Part shown: in pieces, positions 6,077 through 7,028 of the stretch | How positions within the stretch are numbered: the stretch's first letter is position 1 | Layout of the letters: the number at the start of each line of letters is the position of its first letter | Source of the DNA: Oscillospiraceae bacterium | GTDB taxonomy: Bacteria; Bacillota; Clostridia; Oscillospirales; Ruminococcaceae | NCBI GenBank assembly: GCA_003508605.1 | Contig: DNUB01000281.1 | Span: forward strand, 1-7,028 | Direction of reading: 5' to 3' | Length of the DNA stretch: 7,028 bases | The notes under the pieces: model-generated | What the model was told of the DNA's origin: nothing | Database searches by the model: none | Seen by the model: only the letters and a program-made list of their open reading frames with translations | Translations under genes and position numbers: made by a program

Positions 6077-6576
6077 TACTCATATTTTGCCAAAATATCG
6101 CGAAGCTCTTTTTCGTCTCCGGTAAGCCTGCCGTAAACATCATCGTTTACAGTCATAACGGGAGCAAGCCCGCATGCGCCTATGCAGCGGCAGTCCTGAA
6201 GTGAAAACTTTCCGTCGTCGGTTATTCCTCCGCTGGTAACGCCTAAGATTTTTTGCAGATTACTGAATACATCGCCTGAACCCTTTACATAGCAGGCAGT
6301 ACCCAAGCAAACGGAAATCCTGTATTTTCCTTTAGGGTTAAGTGAAAACTGTGAATAGAAGGTGGAAACACCGTATACCTTCTCCAAAGGAATATTCATT
6401 TCTCTGGCAATTATTTCCTGTACTTCAATGGGGAGATAGCCATAAATTTCCTGAGCCTTCTGAAGTACAGGCATAAGTGCGCCCGAATCGTCAGAATGTT
6501 CAGCAATAACAGCCTTCAGCTCGTTTTCCTGCTCCTCTGTTCCGGAGAAGGCAACGATACATTTCTTTTGAGCCAT
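6076..6576 (-). CDS. hydC: NuoE/HndA-like [2Fe-2S] hydrogenase subunit HydC
   Basis: 166 residues, the usual length of NuoE-family subunits, which carry one [2Fe-2S] cluster between the flavin subunit and the rest of the complex; soluble. An N-terminal helical bundle (about 10-80) includes LMPVLQKAQEIYGYLP and KVYGVSTFYSQFSLNPKGKY, both strongly conserved in NuoE/HndA. The thioredoxin-like C-terminal half has the ligands C90 and C95 (CLGTAC) and C131 and C135 (CIGACGLAP). An extra cysteine, C129, directly precedes the second pair (CRCIGAC). The start is decided by a perfect AAGGAGG (6590-6584) seven bases before the ATG. First gene of the operon, behind a long leader. It overlaps the next start codon by one base. 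NuoE proteins also occur in formate dehydrogenase and complex I operons, but the adjoining hydA and hydB settle its role here. Confidence 0.96.
   Translation of the reverse strand: MAQKKCIVAFSGTEEQENELKAVIAEHSDDSGALMPVLQKAQEIYGYLPIEVQEIIAREMNIPLEKVYGVSTFYSQFSLNPKGKYRISVCLGTACYVKGSGDVFSNLQKILGVTSGGITDDGKFSLQDCRCIGACGLAPVMTVNDDVYGRLTGDEKELRDILAKYE
6082..6098 (-). repeat. hairpin just before the hydC/ATPase TAATG overlap
   Basis: The minus strand has ATATTTT and AAAATAT, a perfect 7-bp inverted repeat around a 3-base centre GGC. It lies inside the last codons of hydC and ends five bases before the ATG of the ATPase gene. The stem is all A:T, so it is weak as RNA, but it covers the place where a ribosome site for the ATPase gene would be expected and none is found. 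Confidence 0.4.
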
Positions 6577-6583
6577 TTGAGGT

Positions 6584-6590
6584 CCTCCTT
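6584..6590 (-). promoter_or_regulatory. hydC ribosome binding site
   Basis: AAGGAGG, a full match to the anti-Shine-Dalgarno complement, seven bases before the hydC ATG. It is the strongest ribosome site in the window and fixes the start of the operon's first gene. Confidence 0.85.
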
Positions 6591-6843
6591 AATTTTTTGT
6601 GGGGAATACTTTAGGCTATCTGAAAAGCCGCCATCGCACGAATTTCTGTTGACCGCATACTCCTTTTTATTTAAGGAATGCCGACGTTTATCTTAAAAGA
6701 TAACTGCGGAGTATTTTAATATTCCTGTGCTTTTTCATTGAAGCTGCCGCACATTCAGCCAAATTGTGCAAAAATGCCTGTTTTTCAAATATGCCCATAT
6801 CGGGAACAATACAGTTATGCCCGATTAAGTCTGAATATCGCCT
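6591..6843 (-). promoter_or_regulatory. structured 5' leader of the hydrogenase operon
   Basis: A transcript from the candidate promoters would carry roughly 270 untranslated bases before hydC. Visible dyads on the minus strand are: ATCGGG (6825-6820) with CCCGAT (6804-6799), loop 15; GCACA (6769-6765) with TGTGC (6753-6749), loop 11; TTATCTT-TT-AAGATAA (6703-6688); and a hairpin GCATTCCTT (6681-6673) with AAGGAGTATGC (6665-6655, two-base bulge). A second pairing, ATACTCC (6714-6708) with GGAGTAT (6663-6657), uses the same bases as the last hairpin, so the two are exclusive. None is followed by a U-tract, so I do not call a terminator. I do not recognise a known riboswitch class. Confidence 0.4.
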
Positions 6844-6849
6844 TTTGTA

Positions 6850-6886
6850 ATTTAATAGCGATTACATCATTATGTCAATTATAACA
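6850..6886 (-). promoter_or_regulatory. overlapping candidate promoters of the hydrogenase operon
   Basis: Two promoter-like arrangements overlap on the minus strand. First, TGTTATAAT (6886-6878), a perfect extended -10 (TG, one base, TATAAT) without a good -35 at the usual distance. Second, a perfect -35 TTGACA (6878-6873), a 17-base spacer and TTAAAT (6855-6850, four of six -10 positions). They share one base and point at hydC. Sequence alone does not tell which one is used. Confidence 0.55.
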
Positions 6887-6944
6887 TATGTAAAGTTAAA
6901 AATCCACAACTATCATAAATTACCGTTAGCAGAAAATAAGGAAG

Positions 6945-6981
6945 TTTTTTTGTGCATTATGTAAAAAAATGCACAAAAAAA
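6945..6981. repeat. perfect 13-bp interrupted palindrome
   Basis: TTTTTTTGTGCAT (6945-6957), an 11-base spacer and its exact complement ATGCACAAAAAAA (6969-6981). On either strand the element begins with T and ends with A, so no U-tract follows the stem and it is not an intrinsic terminator. It lies about 60 bases upstream of the hydrogenase promoters and just left of a candidate rightward promoter, a place where an operator for one or both would fit. The binding protein is unknown. Confidence 0.6.
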
Positions 6982-6988
6982 GTATACA

Positions 6989-7017
6989 TTGTTGCAGCCG
7001 TTTGACATTTTTATAAA
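6989..7017 (+). promoter_or_regulatory. candidate divergent rightward promoter
   Basis: On the plus strand TTGTTG (6989-6994), 17 bases and TATAAA (7012-7017; five of six -10 positions). Overlapping it, a perfect TTGACA (7002-7007) has TAAA exactly 17 bases later, where the window ends, so a second -10 may be cut off by the edge. Either would transcribe a gene to the right of the window, divergent from the hydrogenase operon. Support is sequence similarity only. Confidence 0.3.
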
Positions 7018-7028
7018 TAAATGGTAAA

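Noticed and set aside
6611..6658. 15-codon leader peptide (ATG at 6658) after AAAAAGGAG
   Set aside because: The purine-rich site is only one base from the ATG, too close for normal initiation. The peptide has no run of a single regulatory amino acid and no following terminator.
6945..6981. Bidirectional terminator
   Set aside because: Both strands have T-tracts before and A-tracts after the GC core, the reverse of what an intrinsic terminator needs.

Overview
The window reads as chromosomal DNA from an obligately anaerobic, low-to-moderate GC Bacillota, most likely class Clostridia (a gut or rumen Oscillospirales/Ruminococcaceae-type organism is my guess; nothing in the sequence fixes the genus). 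Reasons: an NAD-linked [FeFe]-hydrogenase operon of the HndABCD/HydABC type, purine-rich Shine-Dalgarno sites (AAGGAGG, AGGAGG), short intergenic gaps and AT-rich promoters. Every gene I can support lies on the minus strand, so transcription runs right to left. No RNA genes, IS elements or CRISPR arrays were seen.

Right part (about 6577-7028): a gene-free control region. It holds a perfect 13-bp interrupted palindrome (6945-6981) lying between a candidate rightward promoter (6989-7017) and overlapping candidate leftward promoters (6850-6886). A long leader of roughly 270 nt follows, with several dyads, two of which are mutually exclusive.

Centre (1545-6576): a compact five-gene operon in the order hydC (NuoE/HndA-like, [2Fe-2S]), a stand-alone histidine-kinase-type ATPase, a small thioredoxin-fold [2Fe-2S]-type protein (HndB-like), hydB (NuoF/HndC-like, FMN/NAD(H) subunit with two extra [4Fe-4S] sites) and hydA (HndD-like, H-cluster catalytic subunit). 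Gaps are 21 nt or less, or genes overlap. The products should form a soluble cytoplasmic complex that exchanges electrons between NADH, H2 and probably ferredoxin (electron bifurcation or confurcation). The role of the ATPase is unknown. The maturation genes hydEFG are not in the window. A strong rho-independent terminator (1434-1495) closes the operon.

Left part (1-1433): directly behind that terminator is a pnuC-family nicotinamide riboside transporter gene. Its Shine-Dalgarno abuts the terminator U-tract and its reading frame is broken near codon 22 by an apparent one-base deletion. Then come a 212-bp spacer with a weak candidate promoter and a small MmcQ/YjbR-family gene. A promoter-like sequence just after its stop points off the left edge.

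The points most worth a second look are the orphan ATPase inside the hydrogenase operon, the arrangement of terminator, ribosome site and frameshift at pnuC, the leader and palindrome upstream of hydC, and the single-cysteine version of the HydA L1 motif.
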